Positions 1 to 11,053 of a DNA stretch of 64,000 bases are shown here, piece after piece (position 1 is the stretch's first letter; the number at the start of each line of letters is the position of its first letter). The position numbers and the translations under genes are program-made. The notes under the pieces were generated by a model. The model saw only the letters and a program-made list of their open reading frames with translations. It ran no database searches and had not been told where the DNA came from. The stretch comes from Brevibacillus humidisoli (lineage in GTDB: Bacteria > Bacillota > Bacilli > Brevibacillales > Brevibacillaceae). Location: assembly GCF_020923435.1 (NCBI RefSeq), contig NZ_CP087263.1, positions 1,321,970 through 1,385,969 of the forward strand, read 5' to 3'.

Positions 1-1715
1 AGGTACCGTCGGACGCTGAGATCGCCAGCCATAAGCTGCTGCTGCGCGCCGGTTTGGCACGCCAGTTGGCTTCCGGGATCTACTCGTACCTGCCGCTCGG
101 TCTGCGGGTGATTCAAAAAATCCAGGCGATTGTTCGTGAGGAGATGAACAGAGCCGGGGCACAGGAGATTTTGATGCCGGCGATGCAGCCCGCAGAGCTA
201 TGGGAGGAAAGCGGCAGATGGGAGGCGTATGGACCGGAATTGGTGCGGTTGAAAGATCGCCATGAGCGGCGTTTCGCCCTTGGTCCTACCCATGAAGAGG
301 TGATCAGCAGCCTGGTTCGGGATGATGTCAACTCATATAAAAAACTGCCGATCAACCTGTACCAGATTCAGACCAAGTTCCGCGATGAGGTGAGGCCGCG
401 CTTCGGTTTGATTCGCTGCCGCGAATTCATCATGAAAGACGCATACTCCTTCGATACCAGCTGGGAAGGGCTGAACAAGAGCTTCGAGGCGATGTTTGAC
501 GCCTATACGCGGATTTTTACCCGTATTGGCCTCAATTTCCGTGCTGTAGAGGCGGATGCAGGCTCCATCGGTGGGACCGGCACCTATGAGTTCATGGCTT
601 TGTGCGATATCGGTGAAGATACGATTGCCTATTCCACCGAGGGAACATATGCGGCCAACTTGGAAAAGGCAGAGGTGGTTTACAAGCCATCGGACAAGCC
701 AAAACAAGATGTGCCCGCGATGGAAAAGATTCACACACCCAGTGTCCGCACTATTGAGCAGTTGCAAGCCTCGCTTGGCACAGATTCCGCTCAGATCGTC
801 AAAAGCCTGCTCTATCGTGTCGATGACAAACTGGTGATGGCATTAGTACGAGGCGATCACGAACTGAACGAAGTGAAGTTGAAAAACTTGTTCGATGCGG
901 TTGATATCCGACTGGCCAGTGACGAAGAGATTCGCAGCTTGACAGGCGCTCCCGCTGGTTTCGTCGGTCCATTTGGTCTGGATCCCCAGAAAGTGGAGAT
1001 TGTAGCCGACAACTATGTGCAAGATGTGACAGACGGGGTAGCCGGAGCGAATGAAGCAGATTACCACTATCAACATGTGGTGCCGGGCCGCGATTTTACC
1101 GTTGCCCGTTACGCTGATCTGCGCAACATCAAGGAGGGAGATGACTGTCCGCGCGGCGGCGGCAAGATCGCTTTTGCCCGCGGGATCGAGGTAGGCCATG
1201 TATTCAAACTGGGAACCAAGTATTCGAAGCCGCTGGGTGTTACCTTCCTCGATGAAAACGGACGATCCCAGGAGATGGTGATGGGCTGCTATGGGATCGG
1301 GATTTCCCGGATCGCAGCAGCCGTGATCGAACAATATCACGACGAAAACGGCATCATCTGGCCGGTTTCGATTGCGCCGTTCCATGTACATGTGATTCCG
1401 ATCAATGCCAAGGTGGACGAGCAACGCCTCACCAGTGAACGGATTACCGATGCACTGACGGCTGCAGGAGTGGAAGTGCTTTACGACGATCGTCCGGAAA
1501 GGGCTGGGGTGAAGTTCAAGGACGCTGACTTGATCGGACTGCCGCTCAGGATAACGGTCTCGGACAAAGCCCAGGAAGGTTTGGTCGAAGTACGGGTTCG
1601 CTGCACCGGCGAGACACATGAAGTAGAAATCGAAAAACTAGCGGCATTTGTCCAGGAACATCTGGCCAAACTGGGCGAGTCGGCGACAACATTCGCACGT
1701 TCCAGGCAGGAATAG
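1..1715 (+). CDS. proS: Prolyl-tRNA synthetase (ProRS, bacterial type), 5' end cut by window edge
   Basis: Charges tRNA-Pro with proline in the cytoplasm. The frame is open from base 3, where translation reads [20 protein letters not shown], matching the N-terminal region of bacterial ProRS, so the true start lies left of the window and the TTG at 54 is internal. Visible class II landmarks: GPTHEEVI at about visible residue 95, then a long insertion region (roughly 225-390) where the bacterial YbaK-like editing domain sits, then motif 3 ([11 protein letters not shown], about 427-437), then an anticodon-binding domain. It is followed by a terminator at 1740 and then polC, the usual proS-polC order in Bacillales. 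Identification is firm. Confidence 0.96.
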   Translation, partial: VPSDAEIASHKLLLRAGLARQLASGIYSYLPLGLRVIQKIQAIVREEMNRAGAQEILMPAMQPAELWEESGRWEAYGPELVRLKDRHERRFALGPTHEEVISSLVRDDVNSYKKLPINLYQIQTKFRDEVRPRFGLIRCREFIMKDAYSFDTSWEGLNKSFEAMFDAYTRIFTRIGLNFRAVEADAGSIGGTGTYEFMALCDIGEDTIAYSTEGTYAANLEKAEVVYKPSDKPKQDVPAMEKIHTPSVRTIEQLQASLGTDSAQIVKSLLYRVDDKLVMALVRGDHELNEVKLKNLFDAVDIRLASDEEIRSLTGAPAGFVGPFGLDPQKVEIVADNYVQDVTDGVAGANEADYHYQHVVPGRDFTVARYADLRNIKEGDDCPRGGGKIAFARGIEVGHVFKLGTKYSKPLGVTFLDENGRSQEMVMGCYGIGISRIAAAVIEQYHDENGIIWPVSIAPFHVHVIPINAKVDEQRLTSERITDALTAAGVEVLYDDRPERAGVKFKDADLIGLPLRITVSDKAQEGLVEVRVRCTGETHEVEIEKLAAFVQEHLAKLGESATTFARSRQE

Positions 1716-1739
1716 TGCAGGATTCTGTCGAAAGGGTAG

Positions 1740-1774
1740 GAGGTGCTCCTTATACAGGAGTGCCTCTTTTTCTT
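1740..1774 (+). terminator. Intrinsic terminator after proS
   Basis: An 11-bp stem (GAGGTGCTCCT with AGGAGTGCCTC, two G-T wobbles) closes a 5-nt loop and is followed by TTTTTCTT. It lies 25 bp after the proS stop and separates proS from polC. Confidence 0.8.
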
Positions 1775-1806
1775 GATCGCGCTGACTGATCACACTGAGA
1801 TTTTTC

Positions 1807-1848
1807 GGGCTGTCTGTAACCGTGCGCGTAATCGTGCATCAACAGCCC
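1807..1848 (+). other. Inverted repeat in the proS-polC gap
   Basis: GGGCTGT (1807-1813) pairs with ACAGCCC (1842-1848). Inside it GCGCG and CGTGC can form a second 5-bp helix around a TAAT loop. The element lies about 130 bp before the polC start and has no T-run. I found no convincing promoter in this 259-bp gap, so its role (leader structure or chance) is open. Confidence 0.35.
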
Positions 1849-1974
1849 TTCAATCGTCAGCTGTTCATTCGTCCTGTGAACGAGCGGAGATATGTATGTA
1901 TGGCCAACCACGAGAATTCGCGAGGGCCAGCATATCAAAACAAGGGATTTTTCGAGGTAAGTGAGGTGGTTTTG

Positions 1975-4900
1975 ATGGCAGCAACAGAGGAACAACTGCA
2001 GCGGTTTGCTCTCCTGCTGAAACAATTGGAAATACCGGAGAATTGGATCGATGCCTATTTTCGGCAAGGTCGGATCGATAAGCTGGAACTGTACAAACAA
2101 AACAAAAGATGGTTATTCACGCTTACATTGGAGCGCCTGCTCCCTGCAGACGTCTACCAGGCGTTTCAGATGCGTTTGAAGCAAACTTTTTCCCATATCG
2201 CCAATGCGGAGGCGTTGATACGCTACCAGGAAACACCGGTTCTTGACGTATTGATGCAGGAATATTGGGATCTCATCATCGGTCATGCTGAGCAGGATTT
2301 GAACTCCCTCGCTGGGCCGCTGAAAGCGAGCCGCTGGCAGATACAGGGGCAAGCTGTAAAAATCATGTTGCCAACCGAGATGGCTGTGGAACTGGCTAAG
2401 CGAAAGCAGGCGGATCAGGTCCTGCAGGCAGCCTTTCTGCGGGTTTCCCAACTGGCACCGCAGTTTCTCTTCGCCACTGATGAAAGTGACGACACCTATC
2501 GCGCCTTCCTGGAACAGCGAATGGAGGAAGAGCGGGCCCTGGTCCAAGAGGTGATCAGCGCCCAGGCAGAAAAAGAAGCGCAAAACGACGCACAGCCGGA
2601 AGCGATCACAACACTGATGATTGGCTACGAGATCAAGGACGATCCGGTTCCGATCAAGCAGATCCAAGAGGAAGAACGGCGGATCGTTATCCAAGGGACG
2701 GTGTTTCAATCAGAGCTGAGAGAATTGAAAAGTGGACGCCACTTGCTGACGTTTAACGTGACCGATTATACCGATTCCATTGCGGTAAAGATCTTTTCCC
2801 GCGACAAAGAAGATGTCAAGCTGCTGGCAGCGCTAAAAGACGGCATGTGGCTGAAAGTTCGCGGCAATGTCCAGCACGATACATACATGCGCGAATTGGT
2901 GATGACCGCCAATGACATCAACCAGATTGAGCAGCTCGGCCGTCGCGATACCGCAGAGCGAAAACGGGTGGAACTGCATTGTCATACCCCGATGAGCGCC
3001 TTGGACGGAGTGGCTTCGCTCAAAGCCTTGATTGGAACAGCAGCCAAGTGGGGCCATTCGGCTATTGCCGTTACGGACCATGGCGTTGTGCAAGCTTATC
3101 CGGAAGCGTACAGTCTGGCCAAAAAGAATAACATCAAGTGCATCCTCGGGATGGAAGCCTATGTGGTAGAAGATGGGATTGACGTGGTGTACAATCTGGA
3201 TCCGTCGGGCAGCAATGACCGGCCAATCAACGATGAGACGACCTATGTGGTATTTGATACGGAGACAACCGGTCTCAATCCTACCGAACATACGATCATT
3301 GAAATCGCCGCCGTGAAAATGCGGGGGGGTGAGATCATCGACGAGTGGTCGGAACTGATCGATCCGCAGATACCGATTGGGGCAAAGACCACGGAGATTA
3401 CCGGGATCACCAATGAAATGCTGGCCGGAAAAGAGACGATCGATGTCGTTTTGCGCAAGTTTAAGGAGTACACGGGGGATGCAGTACTGGTGGCGCATAA
3501 TGCCAAGTTTGACCAGGGCTTTATCAACGCCTGCGCCCAGCGTATCGGCATGGAACCATGGAACAATCCCTTCTTGGACACTTTGCCGTTGGCTCGAATG
3601 CTTTACAGCGGTATGCGCAACTACCGTCTAGGTACACTAGCCAAAAAGTTTAATGTGGAGCTGATTAACGCCCACCGCGCATTGGATGACACGGTTGCGT
3701 TGGCACGTGTCTTTCAGCAAATGCTGAAAGACCTCCGGGAAGCAGGCATCACCAGTCTGGCAGCCCTGAACGAACGGAGCAACGCGACGGCGGATTATAA
3801 AAGTTCCCGCCCTTTTCACGCTACGATCCTGGTGCAAAACCAGGCCGGCCTGAAAAACTTGTACAAGCTGGTCAGCCGCTCCCATGTAGAGACGTTCTAC
3901 CGGGTGCCGCGGATTCAACGCAGTCAATTGCATAAGTTCCGCGAAGGATTGTTGATCGGCACAGCTTGCAAAGAAGGAGAACTGTTTCAGGCACTGCTGC
4001 GCGGTAAAAACGTTGATGAGCTGGCGGAAATTGCTGCATTTTACGACTTTATCGAGCTGCAGCCGCCGAGGCACTACCAGCCGCTGCTGCGCAACGAGAC
4101 GATCCCATCGTTGGATGCGATCAAGGATTATCATCAAAAGCTGATTGAAGTGGCCCAGAAGCTGAACAAACCGGTCGCAGCTACCGGCGATGTTCATTAT
4201 CTCAACCCGCAGGATGCGGTATTCCGCGAGGTGTTTTTGCTGTCACAAGGCGACCCGGATGCTCAGAATCAACCACCGCTCTTTCTGATGACCACCGATG
4301 AGATGCTGGAAGCGTTTAGCTACCTGGGTGAAGAGATGGCCGAGCAGATCGTTGTGACCGCAACCAACCAGATTGCCGAGATGATCGAGGATGTTTGCCC
4401 GATCCCGGACAAACTGTACACGCCTGTTATCGATGGCGCTGATGATGAACTTCGCCAGATGTGTTACGACAAGGCCCGGCAGCTGTATGGCGAGCCACTG
4501 CCTGAGATAGTGGAGCAGCGGTTGGAAAAAGAGCTGTCCAGCATTATTAAACACGGGTTTAGCGTGATCTATCTGATCTCACAGCGTCTGGTGACCAAGT
4601 CGCTGCAGGACGGGTATCTGGTCGGTTCGCGAGGTTCGGTCGGCTCCTCCTTTGTAGCTACCATGTCGGAGATTACAGAGGTAAACCCGCTTCCGCCGCA
4701 TTATCGCTGCCCCGATTGCAAACACAGCGAGTTTATCACGGACGGATCGATTGGTTCTGGATTCGACCTGCCGGAGAAAGATTGTCCGCAGTGCGGATCA
4801 CGCTATCACAAAGATGGACAGGACATTCCGTTTGAGACGTTTCTCGGCTTCAAGGGGGACAAGGTGCCTGATATCGATCTCAACTTTTCCGGTGATTACC

Positions 4901-6288
4901 AACCGAGGGCCCACAAGTATACACAGGAGTTGTTCGGGGTAGACAATGTGTACCGCGCAGGCACAATCGGCACTGTTGCAGAGAAGACGGCCTACGGGTA
5001 CGTTCGCAAATTTGCCGAAGAGCGCGGACTTGTGCTGCGCAACGCCGAAATCGCGCGAATGGTTAACGGTTGTACCGGCGTTAAACGGACGACCGGTCAG
5101 CACCCGGGAGGAATCATCGTCGTACCAGACTACATGGAGATTGAAGATTTCTGCCCGATTCAATTCCCGGCAGATGACAGCGGATCAGAGTGGCGGACAA
5201 CGCATTTCGACTTCCACTCCATCCACGACAATCTGCTAAAGCTGGACATTCTGGGACACGACGATCCCACGGTGATTCGGATGCTGCAGGACTTGACAGG
5301 GATCGATCCCAAGACGATTCCGCTCGACGATCCCAAGACGATGTCGATCTTCAGCTCGACGGAAGCCCTGGGTGTTACTCCTGAGCAAATCCGGACTAAC
5401 CTTGGCACACTTGGCATTCCTGAGTTTGGTACCAAGTTTGTCCGTCAGATGCTGGAAGATACGAAACCGACAACCTTTGCCGAACTGGTGCAGATCTCCG
5501 GCCTGTCCCACGGCACCGATGTTTGGCTGAACAACGCACAGGAACTGATCCGCAACAACGTCTGTAAATTGTCCGACGTGATCGGCTGTCGGGACGACAT
5601 CATGGTGTATCTCATCTATAAAGGTTTAGAGCCCTCCCGTGCGTTCAAGATCATGGAGTCCGTCCGTAAAGGGAAAGGGGTTAGCGAAGAGGATCAGGAA
5701 GAGATGCGCCGCAATGACGTCCCAGACTGGTACATCGATTCGTGTCAAAAGATCAAGTATATGTTTCCAAAAGCGCACGCAACGGCATACGTGATGATGG
5801 CGGTGCGAATTGCTTATTTCAAGGTGCATTATCCGCTAGAGTTCTACGCCACATACTTTACGGTTCGCGCCGATGACTTTGACATTCCGCTGATGACCAA
5901 GGGGGCATCAGCCATCCGGCAAAAGATTGAGGAGATTGAGGCAAAAGGACACGATGCCCAACCGAAGGAAAAATCACTGCTGACCGTACTGGAGATGGCA
6001 CTGGAGATGGTAGAACGCGGCTTCCGCTTCCAAAATGTAAATCTCTATCGCTCCGATGCGAGCAAGTTCTTGATTGAGGGCGACAGTTTGCTCGCCCCGT
6101 TCAACGCGCTGCCCGGTCTCGGTACCAATGCGGCGATCAGCATTGTCAAGGCAAGGGGAGAAGGGGAGTTTTTGTCAAAAGAGGACTTGCTGACGCGCTC
6201 TCGTATCTCCAAAACGATTCTGGAGTACCTCGACGAACAGGGAGCACTTGCCGATCTGCCTGAGTCCAATCAGTTATCTCTGTTCTGA
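1975..6288 (+). CDS. polC: DNA polymerase III PolC-type alpha subunit
   Basis: Main replicative polymerase of low-GC Gram-positives, with built-in proofreading. The ATG at 1975 follows GAGGTGG and gives 1437 residues, the same length as B. subtilis PolC; the frame is open further upstream but that part resembles nothing. Order: N-terminal domain, OB-like segment (about 240-310), PHP domain from about 331 (HCHTPMS), DEDD exonuclease from about 422 (FDTETTGL, later VAHNAKFDQ and HRALDDTVAL) inserted in PHP, a zinc-binding stretch near 910 (CPDC...CPQC), and the C-family palm with PDIDLNFSGDYQ near 965. A G7 run at 3324-3330 lies in frame. Single gene between proS and the nusA operon. Confidence 0.97.
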   Translation: MAATEEQLQRFALLLKQLEIPENWIDAYFRQGRIDKLELYKQNKRWLFTLTLERLLPADVYQAFQMRLKQTFSHIANAEALIRYQETPVLDVLMQEYWDLIIGHAEQDLNSLAGPLKASRWQIQGQAVKIMLPTEMAVELAKRKQADQVLQAAFLRVSQLAPQFLFATDESDDTYRAFLEQRMEEERALVQEVISAQAEKEAQNDAQPEAITTLMIGYEIKDDPVPIKQIQEEERRIVIQGTVFQSELRELKSGRHLLTFNVTDYTDSIAVKIFSRDKEDVKLLAALKDGMWLKVRGNVQHDTYMRELVMTANDINQIEQLGRRDTAERKRVELHCHTPMSALDGVASLKALIGTAAKWGHSAIAVTDHGVVQAYPEAYSLAKKNNIKCILGMEAYVVEDGIDVVYNLDPSGSNDRPINDETTYVVFDTETTGLNPTEHTIIEIAAVKMRGGEIIDEWSELIDPQIPIGAKTTEITGITNEMLAGKETIDVVLRKFKEYTGDAVLVAHNAKFDQGFINACAQRIGMEPWNNPFLDTLPLARMLYSGMRNYRLGTLAKKFNVELINAHRALDDTVALARVFQQMLKDLREAGITSLAALNERSNATADYKSSRPFHATILVQNQAGLKNLYKLVSRSHVETFYRVPRIQRSQLHKFREGLLIGTACKEGELFQALLRGKNVDELAEIAAFYDFIELQPPRHYQPLLRNETIPSLDAIKDYHQKLIEVAQKLNKPVAATGDVHYLNPQDAVFREVFLLSQGDPDAQNQPPLFLMTTDEMLEAFSYLGEEMAEQIVVTATNQIAEMIEDVCPIPDKLYTPVIDGADDELRQMCYDKARQLYGEPLPEIVEQRLEKELSSIIKHGFSVIYLISQRLVTKSLQDGYLVGSRGSVGSSFVATMSEITEVNPLPPHYRCPDCKHSEFITDGSIGSGFDLPEKDCPQCGSRYHKDGQDIPFETFLGFKGDKVPDIDLNFSGDYQPRAHKYTQELFGVDNVYRAGTIGTVAEKTAYGYVRKFAEERGLVLRNAEIARMVNGCTGVKRTTGQHPGGIIVVPDYMEIEDFCPIQFPADDSGSEWRTTHFDFHSIHDNLLKLDILGHDDPTVIRMLQDLTGIDPKTIPLDDPKTMSIFSSTEALGVTPEQIRTNLGTLGIPEFGTKFVRQMLEDTKPTTFAELVQISGLSHGTDVWLNNAQELIRNNVCKLSDVIGCRDDIMVYLIYKGLEPSRAFKIMESVRKGKGVSEEDQEEMRRNDVPDWYIDSCQKIKYMFPKAHATAYVMMAVRIAYFKVHYPLEFYATYFTVRADDFDIPLMTKGASAIRQKIEEIEAKGHDAQPKEKSLLTVLEMALEMVERGFRFQNVNLYRSDASKFLIEGDSLLAPFNALPGLGTNAAISIVKARGEGEFLSKEDLLTRSRISKTILEYLDEQGALADLPESNQLSLF

Positions 6289-6332
6289 GGAATGCGCCGA
6301 CGGGACGAGAGAAACCCCTCCTTTTGCCTAGG

Positions 6333-6361
6333 TTGTCAGTTGCACAATGTTATGCTATAAT
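6333..6361 (+). promoter_or_regulatory. Sigma-A promoter of the rimP-nusA-infB operon
   Basis: TTGTCA at 6333-6338, a 17-bp spacer and TATAAT at 6356-6361, with TATG one base before the -10 hexamer (extended -10). It is the only strong promoter match between polC and rimP. Confidence 0.85.
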
Positions 6362-6393
6362 TTTTTTGGAAATACTGGTGATATCGCTGATGG

Positions 6394-6420
6394 AGAGTGG
6401 GGAAACCCACTCTTTCTTTC
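6394..6420 (+). promoter_or_regulatory. Leader hairpin of the rimP-nusA operon, possible NusA-responsive attenuator
   Basis: AGAGTGGG (6394-6401) pairs perfectly with CCCACTCT (6406-6413) around a GAAA tetraloop and is followed by the interrupted tract TTCTTTC. It lies about 25 nt after the expected transcription start and 44 nt before the rimP start codon. A short GC stem with a poor U-tract is the kind of weak terminator that depends on NusA, and autoregulation of the nusA operon through its leader has been reported in B. subtilis. Its use here is inference. Confidence 0.6.
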
Positions 6421-6457
6421 TGGCTTAACAAAAACGTACAACAAGGGAGGTACTTTT

Positions 6458-6916
6458 TTGAGTAAGGTAACGGAAATCGTGGCAGATCTGGTTCAACCGA
6501 TTCTCGACGAATTGAAGCTGGAACTGGTAGAGATCGAGTACGTCAAGGAGGGGGGCAACTGGTTTCTCCGGGTCTACATCGATAATGAGACCGGCAGCAT
6601 TGACATCGACGAGTGCGGTGTTGTCAGCGAACGGTTGAGCCAACGCCTGGACGAGATAGATCCGATTCCCAACGCCTACTTCCTGGAGGTATCGTCCCCC
6701 GGAGCCGAGCGTCCGCTGCGGCAGGAGAAAGACTTTCGCAAGGCGGTTGGCAAACACGTACATATCACCACAAAGCAACCGCTCGAAGGCCATACTGTCT
6801 TCGAAGGTGAACTCGTCTCGTATGACGGCGATCAGCTTACGGTGAAAGAGGCGAAGCAGTCGTTCGTGATTCCCTTGGATCAGATCAGCGAGGCGCGAAC
6901 GGCGATCGTCTTTTAG
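6458..6916 (+). CDS. rimP: Ribosome maturation factor RimP
   Basis: Assists late assembly of the 30S subunit. The start is taken as TTG 6458 because GGGAGG lies at 6445-6450 and translation from there ([16 protein letters not shown]) aligns with RimP N-termini; this gives 152 residues, the normal length. The N-terminal domain carries [10 protein letters not shown], conserved in the family, followed by an SH3-like C-terminal domain. First gene of the nus/infB operon; nusA follows after 24 bp with its own strong ribosome-binding site. Confidence 0.93.
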   Translation: MSKVTEIVADLVQPILDELKLELVEIEYVKEGGNWFLRVYIDNETGSIDIDECGVVSERLSQRLDEIDPIPNAYFLEVSSPGAERPLRQEKDFRKAVGKHVHITTKQPLEGHTVFEGELVSYDGDQLTVKEAKQSFVIPLDQISEARTAIVF

Positions 6917-6940
6917 TTGAAAGGAGGAGCCAAGAAAAAC

Positions 6941-8038
6941 ATGAATGCCGATTTTATGGATGCACTGCACGAAATTGAACGAGAGAAAGGAATCTCTAAA
7001 GATGTCTTGATTGAAGCGATCGAGGCTGCCTTGATCTCAGGATACAAACGAAACTTCAACTCCGCACAAAACGTGCGCGTCGACGTTAATCGGCACACCG
7101 GACAAGTGCGCGTGTTTGCCCGTAAAACCGTGGTGGAAGACGTTCTTGACTCGCGGCTGGAAATCTCTTTGGAAGCAGCCCAGGAGATTGACCCCAACTA
7201 CCACCTGGATGACATCGTAGAATTGGAAGTAACGCCACGCGATTTTGGCCGGATCGCCGCCCAGACAGCGAAACAAGTGGTGACCCAGCGCATCCGCGAA
7301 GCAGAGCGAGGACTTATCTACAGCGAGTTTGTCGAGAGAGAAGAAGATATCATCACCGGAGTGGTCCAGCGACAAGATGCCCGCAACTATTACATCGACC
7401 TTGGCAAGACGGAAGCGGTGATGCCGCTGACGGAAAAAATGCCCACCGATGACTTCAAGCCGCAAGATCGCATCAAGGCCTATATCATTAAAGTGGAAAA
7501 AACGACAAAAGGACCACAAATCGTGGTCTCCCGCACTCATCCCGGTTTGTTAAAGCGGTTATTCGAGCTGGAAGTCCCGGAAATTTACGACGGTGTGGTC
7601 GAGATCAAATCGGTGGCGCGAGAGGCGGGCGACCGTTCCAAGATCGCGGTTCATTCGGTCAACCCCGATGTCGATCCGGTTGGCGCCTGTGTCGGTCCCA
7701 AAGGAATGCGGGTGCAAGCGATCGTCAGCGAGTTGAAAGGGGAGAAGATCGATATTGTTCGCTGGTCGGAAGACCCGGCGGAGTATGTAGCCAACGCGCT
7801 TAGTCCCTCCAAAGTACTCCACGTAGAAGTAAACGCCGCAGATAAAATGACCCGCGTGATTGTGCCAGACTACCAGCTATCCCTGGCGATTGGCAAGCGA
7901 GGGCAAAACGCCCGGCTGGCTGCAAAGCTAACCGGTTGGAAAATTGATATCAAGAGTGAGAGCCAGGCGGAAGAGGAAGGCATTCTCTATCCAAAAGATC
8001 CTGATACCGAGCTATCGGAGGATGTGGAAGTCCAATGA
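6941..8038 (+). CDS. nusA: Transcription termination/antitermination factor NusA
   Basis: Binds RNA polymerase and nascent RNA, promoting pausing and intrinsic termination. The ATG at 6941 matches the NusA N-terminus ([17 protein letters not shown]) and follows AAGGAGG at 6921-6927 at a rather long 13-nt spacing; the TTG at 6917 lies before that site and is discounted. The 365 residues hold the N-terminal polymerase-binding domain (1-125), S1 (about 135-200) and two KH domains (about 230-345, with [11 protein letters not shown] and [12 protein letters not shown]). As in other Gram-positives it lacks the C-terminal acidic repeats of E. coli NusA. Its stop overlaps ylxR by 4 nt. Confidence 0.96.
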   Translation: MNADFMDALHEIEREKGISKDVLIEAIEAALISGYKRNFNSAQNVRVDVNRHTGQVRVFARKTVVEDVLDSRLEISLEAAQEIDPNYHLDDIVELEVTPRDFGRIAAQTAKQVVTQRIREAERGLIYSEFVEREEDIITGVVQRQDARNYYIDLGKTEAVMPLTEKMPTDDFKPQDRIKAYIIKVEKTTKGPQIVVSRTHPGLLKRLFELEVPEIYDGVVEIKSVAREAGDRSKIAVHSVNPDVDPVGACVGPKGMRVQAIVSELKGEKIDIVRWSEDPAEYVANALSPSKVLHVEVNAADKMTRVIVPDYQLSLAIGKRGQNARLAAKLTGWKIDIKSESQAEEEGILYPKDPDTELSEDVEVQ

Positions 8039-8325
8039 GAGTGAAGAAAGTCCCGCTGAGAAAATGCATCGTCTGTCAGGAGATGTTTCCCAAAAAGGAA
8101 CTGCTGCGCATCGTGCGTACACCGCAGGAGGAGATTGTGATCGATCTAACTGGCAAGGCGGCGGGCAGAGGGACGTACGTGTGCCGCAGCGAAACCTGTC
8201 GGACGCCGGATACCTTTGCATCCGGCAAATGGAAGAAAGTGCTGGAGCGAGCCCTTAACATGAGTATTACGCAAGAGCAGTACGATCAGTTTCGCCAGAA
8301 CTGGCAGGAGATGATCGGCAAGTGA
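8035..8325 (+). CDS. ylxR: YlxR/RnpM family RNA-binding protein (DUF448)
   Basis: A 96-residue basic protein. The B. subtilis homologue has been described as a modulator of RNase P (RnpM). Visible family features are C11 and C14 in the opening KCIVCQEMFPKKELLRIV and the GRGTYVC motif near 44. Its ATG lies within the nusA stop (ATGA), so translation is probably coupled. It keeps the standard nusA-ylxR-ylxQ-infB position. Confidence 0.92.
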   Translation: MRVKKVPLRKCIVCQEMFPKKELLRIVRTPQEEIVIDLTGKAAGRGTYVCRSETCRTPDTFASGKWKKVLERALNMSITQEQYDQFRQNWQEMIGK

Positions 8326-8630
8326 GCGAGAAGCTGCTGCAGATGCTGGGGCTTACGATGCGGGCACGCAAACTGATCAGTGGGGAAGATTCCGTCATAG
8401 ATGCCGTCCGCAGCGGCAAGGCGAGGCTGGTGTTGCTCGCCTCGGATGCCTCGGCCAATACGGCGAAGAAAGTAACGGACAAGTGCCGTTACTATGAGGT
8501 GCCCTGTCATACCGCCTCCGACCGGTACCAACTGGGACGGGCGATCGGCAAGGAGGCGCGGGTCGTCTTGGCTGTTACGGACGACAATCTGGCGGATCGC
8601 ATCCGGCGCCTTCTCACACCGAATCCATAA
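8322..8630 (+). CDS. ylxQ: YlxQ, L7Ae-family K-turn RNA-binding protein
   Basis: A 102-residue L7Ae/L30e-fold protein; relatives bind kink-turn RNA. The GTG start overlaps the ylxR stop (GTGA). Fold features include the opening helix ([28 protein letters not shown]), the strand [11 protein letters not shown] and the later [20 protein letters not shown]. It sits between ylxR and infB as in B. subtilis. The cellular role of this paralogue is not settled. Confidence 0.9.
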   Translation: MSEKLLQMLGLTMRARKLISGEDSVIDAVRSGKARLVLLASDASANTAKKVTDKCRYYEVPCHTASDRYQLGRAIGKEARVVLAVTDDNLADRIRRLLTPNP

Positions 8631-8641
8631 GGGGTGATTGT

Positions 8642-11053
8642 ATGAAGACACGCGTGTACGAATACGCAAAAAAACACAATATGAGTAGCAAGGAAATCAT
8701 TACACTGTTAAAACGCTTGAATATAGAAGTGGCCAATCATATGAGTGTGATGGATCAAGAGATGATTAACAAGGTGGAGCAGCATCTGGCCAAGCTGCGC
8801 GCATCGGCGCCCCGCCCGACCGACAATAGGACAGGGGGAACGGCTAACGGGCAGAGACCAAAACAGGGGCAGCAAACAGGAGAGACAAAACCGGCGCATG
8901 ACACTGGCAAGCACGTTCAATCGGGTGAGAAAAGAGAGCAAAATCGCAGCGGTGACAGACCAAAAGGAAATCGTCCGGAACGTCACAGGCAAAACCAGGG
9001 GAAGAATCAGGAGCGAAGAGCCAACGATATGAGAAACCAAACGGGAAAACAGACAGACCGCAGCAAACAGGCCAATCAGCCGAAGCAGGCAGCCGCTCAG
9101 AATGCCAAGCCTGCCGAGGAATTTGAAGACAAGGTAAAAATCCCTCCAAAAGTTGGGATGGAAAAGCGGGAGAAGATCAAAAAAGGACCAACCGGCAAGA
9201 AGACCTACGAAGAGTCGCGGAAGAATCCCCCCTTTAACAAAAACAGCCGCCGTAACGACAACCGCCGCGGTGGGCACCGTGAACACAGGCCTGTAATGGA
9301 ACCACCAGCCAAAATCACTTTTACCGAATCGCTGACAGTAGCCGAGCTGGCCAAAAAACTGCGCAAAGAACCGGCGGAGATCATTAAAAAGCTGTTTATA
9401 CTTGGTGTGATGGCCACGATCAATCAAGATCTGGACAGAGACACGATCGAGTTGGTTTGCGCGGAATACAACGTAGAAGTAGAAGAAAAAATCGTGATTG
9501 ATGAGACCAACTTCGAGACCATCGAAGAAGTGGATGCACCGGAAGAACTGGTGGAACGTCCCCCCGTGGTCACGATCATGGGTCACGTCGACCATGGGAA
9601 AACGACTCTGCTTGATGCTATTCGCTCTGCTAATGTAGTCGCTGGCGAAGCTGGCGGAATCACCCAGCATATCGGCGCCTATCAGGTCGAAGTAAAAGGG
9701 AAGAAGATTACCTTCCTCGATACTCCGGGACACGCCGCTTTTACCACCATGCGGGCGCGCGGAGCGCAAATCACCGATATTACGATCTTGGTAGTCGCGG
9801 CAGACGATGGAGTGAAGCCACAGACAGTGGAGGCGATCAGTCACGCCAAAGCGGCGAATGTGCCGATTATCGTGGCCGTCAATAAAGTCGATAAGCCGGA
9901 AGCCAACCCGGATCGGGTGAAACAGGAACTGACCGAATATGAGCTGGTCGCGGAAGAGTGGGGCGGAGACACGATCTTTTGCCCGATTTCCGCCAAGGAA
10001 CGGAGCGGCCTGGAAGAACTGCTGGAATACATCTTGCTGGTAGCGGAGGTTCAGGAGTACAAGGCAAATCCGAACAAACGCGCACGCGGCACTGTGGTGG
10101 AAGCAGAGTTAGACAAAGGACGTGGTCCGGTGGCTACCATCCTCGTCCAGCATGGCACGCTCAAAGTGGGTGATCCGATCGTGGTCGGTCATACCTACGG
10201 TCGTGTACGCGCGATGGTAAACGACAAGGGACGCCGTCTGAAGGAAGCTGGTCCGTCTACCCCTGTGGAGATCACCGGGCTGCATGATGTGCCGCAAGCA
10301 GGAGACCAGTTCATGGTCTTCGAAGATGAGAAAAAGGCACGTGCCATTGGCGAAGCACGCGGTGCCAAACTGCGGGAATCGGAGCGACGGGCTAATTCGC
10401 GCGTCTCGCTCGACGACCTGTTCCAGCAGATCCAGGAAGGCGATATCAAAGAACTGAACCTGATCGTCAAAGCGGACGTACAAGGATCGGTTGAAGCTCT
10501 CCGTGGGTCTCTGGAAAAAATTGAAGTAAACGGGACACGTATCAAGATCATCCACACTGGCGTTGGAGCGATCACAGAATCTGACATTACCTTGGCTAAT
10601 GCATCTAATGCGATTGTGATTGGCTTTAACGTACGCCCAGAGCCAAACGCCCGCAGCATGGCGGAACAGGAAAAAATCGATATCCGTCTGCATCGCGTGA
10701 TTTACAACGTGATCGAAGAGATCGAGTCGGCTCTCAAAGGGATGCTTGATCCTGTGTTTAAAGAAGCGATTATCGGTCAGGCGGAAGTTCGCCAGGTGTT
10801 CAAAGTTTCCAAAGTGGGCAACATCGCCGGCTGCTATGTAACGGAAGGAAAAATCACCCGGGATGCCGGTGCCCGCGTCATCCGCGATGGAGTGGTTATC
10901 TACGAGGGCAAACTGGATACCCTGAAGCGGTATAAGGATGATGTCAAAGAGGTAGCGTCCGGATATGAATGCGGGATCACTTTGGAACGCTACAATGACA
11001 TCAAAGAAGGAGATATCATCGAAGCCTTTGTCATGGAGGAAGTGAAGGCCTGA
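8642..11053 (+). CDS. infB: Translation initiation factor IF-2
   Basis: GTPase that brings fMet-tRNA to the 30S subunit and promotes subunit joining. It has 803 residues: an IF2-N subdomain (1-55), a long Lys/Gln/Asn/Arg-rich low-complexity linker (about 60-220), a second IF2-N-like segment (about 225-285), the G domain from about 305 with G1 GHVDHGKT near 313, DTPGHAAF and NKVDKP, then domains II-IV. The linker explains the A/G-rich composition at 8820-9290. ATG 8642 follows AAGGGGTGA. The stop overlaps the ylxP start by one base (TGATG). Confidence 0.97.
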   Translation: MKTRVYEYAKKHNMSSKEIITLLKRLNIEVANHMSVMDQEMINKVEQHLAKLRASAPRPTDNRTGGTANGQRPKQGQQTGETKPAHDTGKHVQSGEKREQNRSGDRPKGNRPERHRQNQGKNQERRANDMRNQTGKQTDRSKQANQPKQAAAQNAKPAEEFEDKVKIPPKVGMEKREKIKKGPTGKKTYEESRKNPPFNKNSRRNDNRRGGHREHRPVMEPPAKITFTESLTVAELAKKLRKEPAEIIKKLFILGVMATINQDLDRDTIELVCAEYNVEVEEKIVIDETNFETIEEVDAPEELVERPPVVTIMGHVDHGKTTLLDAIRSANVVAGEAGGITQHIGAYQVEVKGKKITFLDTPGHAAFTTMRARGAQITDITILVVAADDGVKPQTVEAISHAKAANVPIIVAVNKVDKPEANPDRVKQELTEYELVAEEWGGDTIFCPISAKERSGLEELLEYILLVAEVQEYKANPNKRARGTVVEAELDKGRGPVATILVQHGTLKVGDPIVVGHTYGRVRAMVNDKGRRLKEAGPSTPVEITGLHDVPQAGDQFMVFEDEKKARAIGEARGAKLRESERRANSRVSLDDLFQQIQEGDIKELNLIVKADVQGSVEALRGSLEKIEVNGTRIKIIHTGVGAITESDITLANASNAIVIGFNVRPEPNARSMAEQEKIDIRLHRVIYNVIEEIESALKGMLDPVFKEAIIGQAEVRQVFKVSKVGNIAGCYVTEGKITRDAGARVIRDGVVIYEGKLDTLKRYKDDVKEVASGYECGITLERYNDIKEGDIIEAFVMEEVKA

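Noticed and set aside
843-1619. Long reverse-strand open frame inside proS (and similar ones throughout)
   Set aside because: Lies opposite a well-identified gene, lacks a ribosome-binding site and family motifs; typical of moderately GC-rich coding DNA read backwards.
1822-1974. In-frame open extension of polC by 51 codons
   Set aside because: The ribosome-binding site GAGGTGG sits just before ATG 1975, the resulting length equals B. subtilis PolC, and the extension has no resemblance to polymerase sequence.
8820-9290. Low-complexity A/G-rich stretch as a possible repeat element
   Set aside because: It is the coding sequence for the charged linker of IF-2 and remains in frame.
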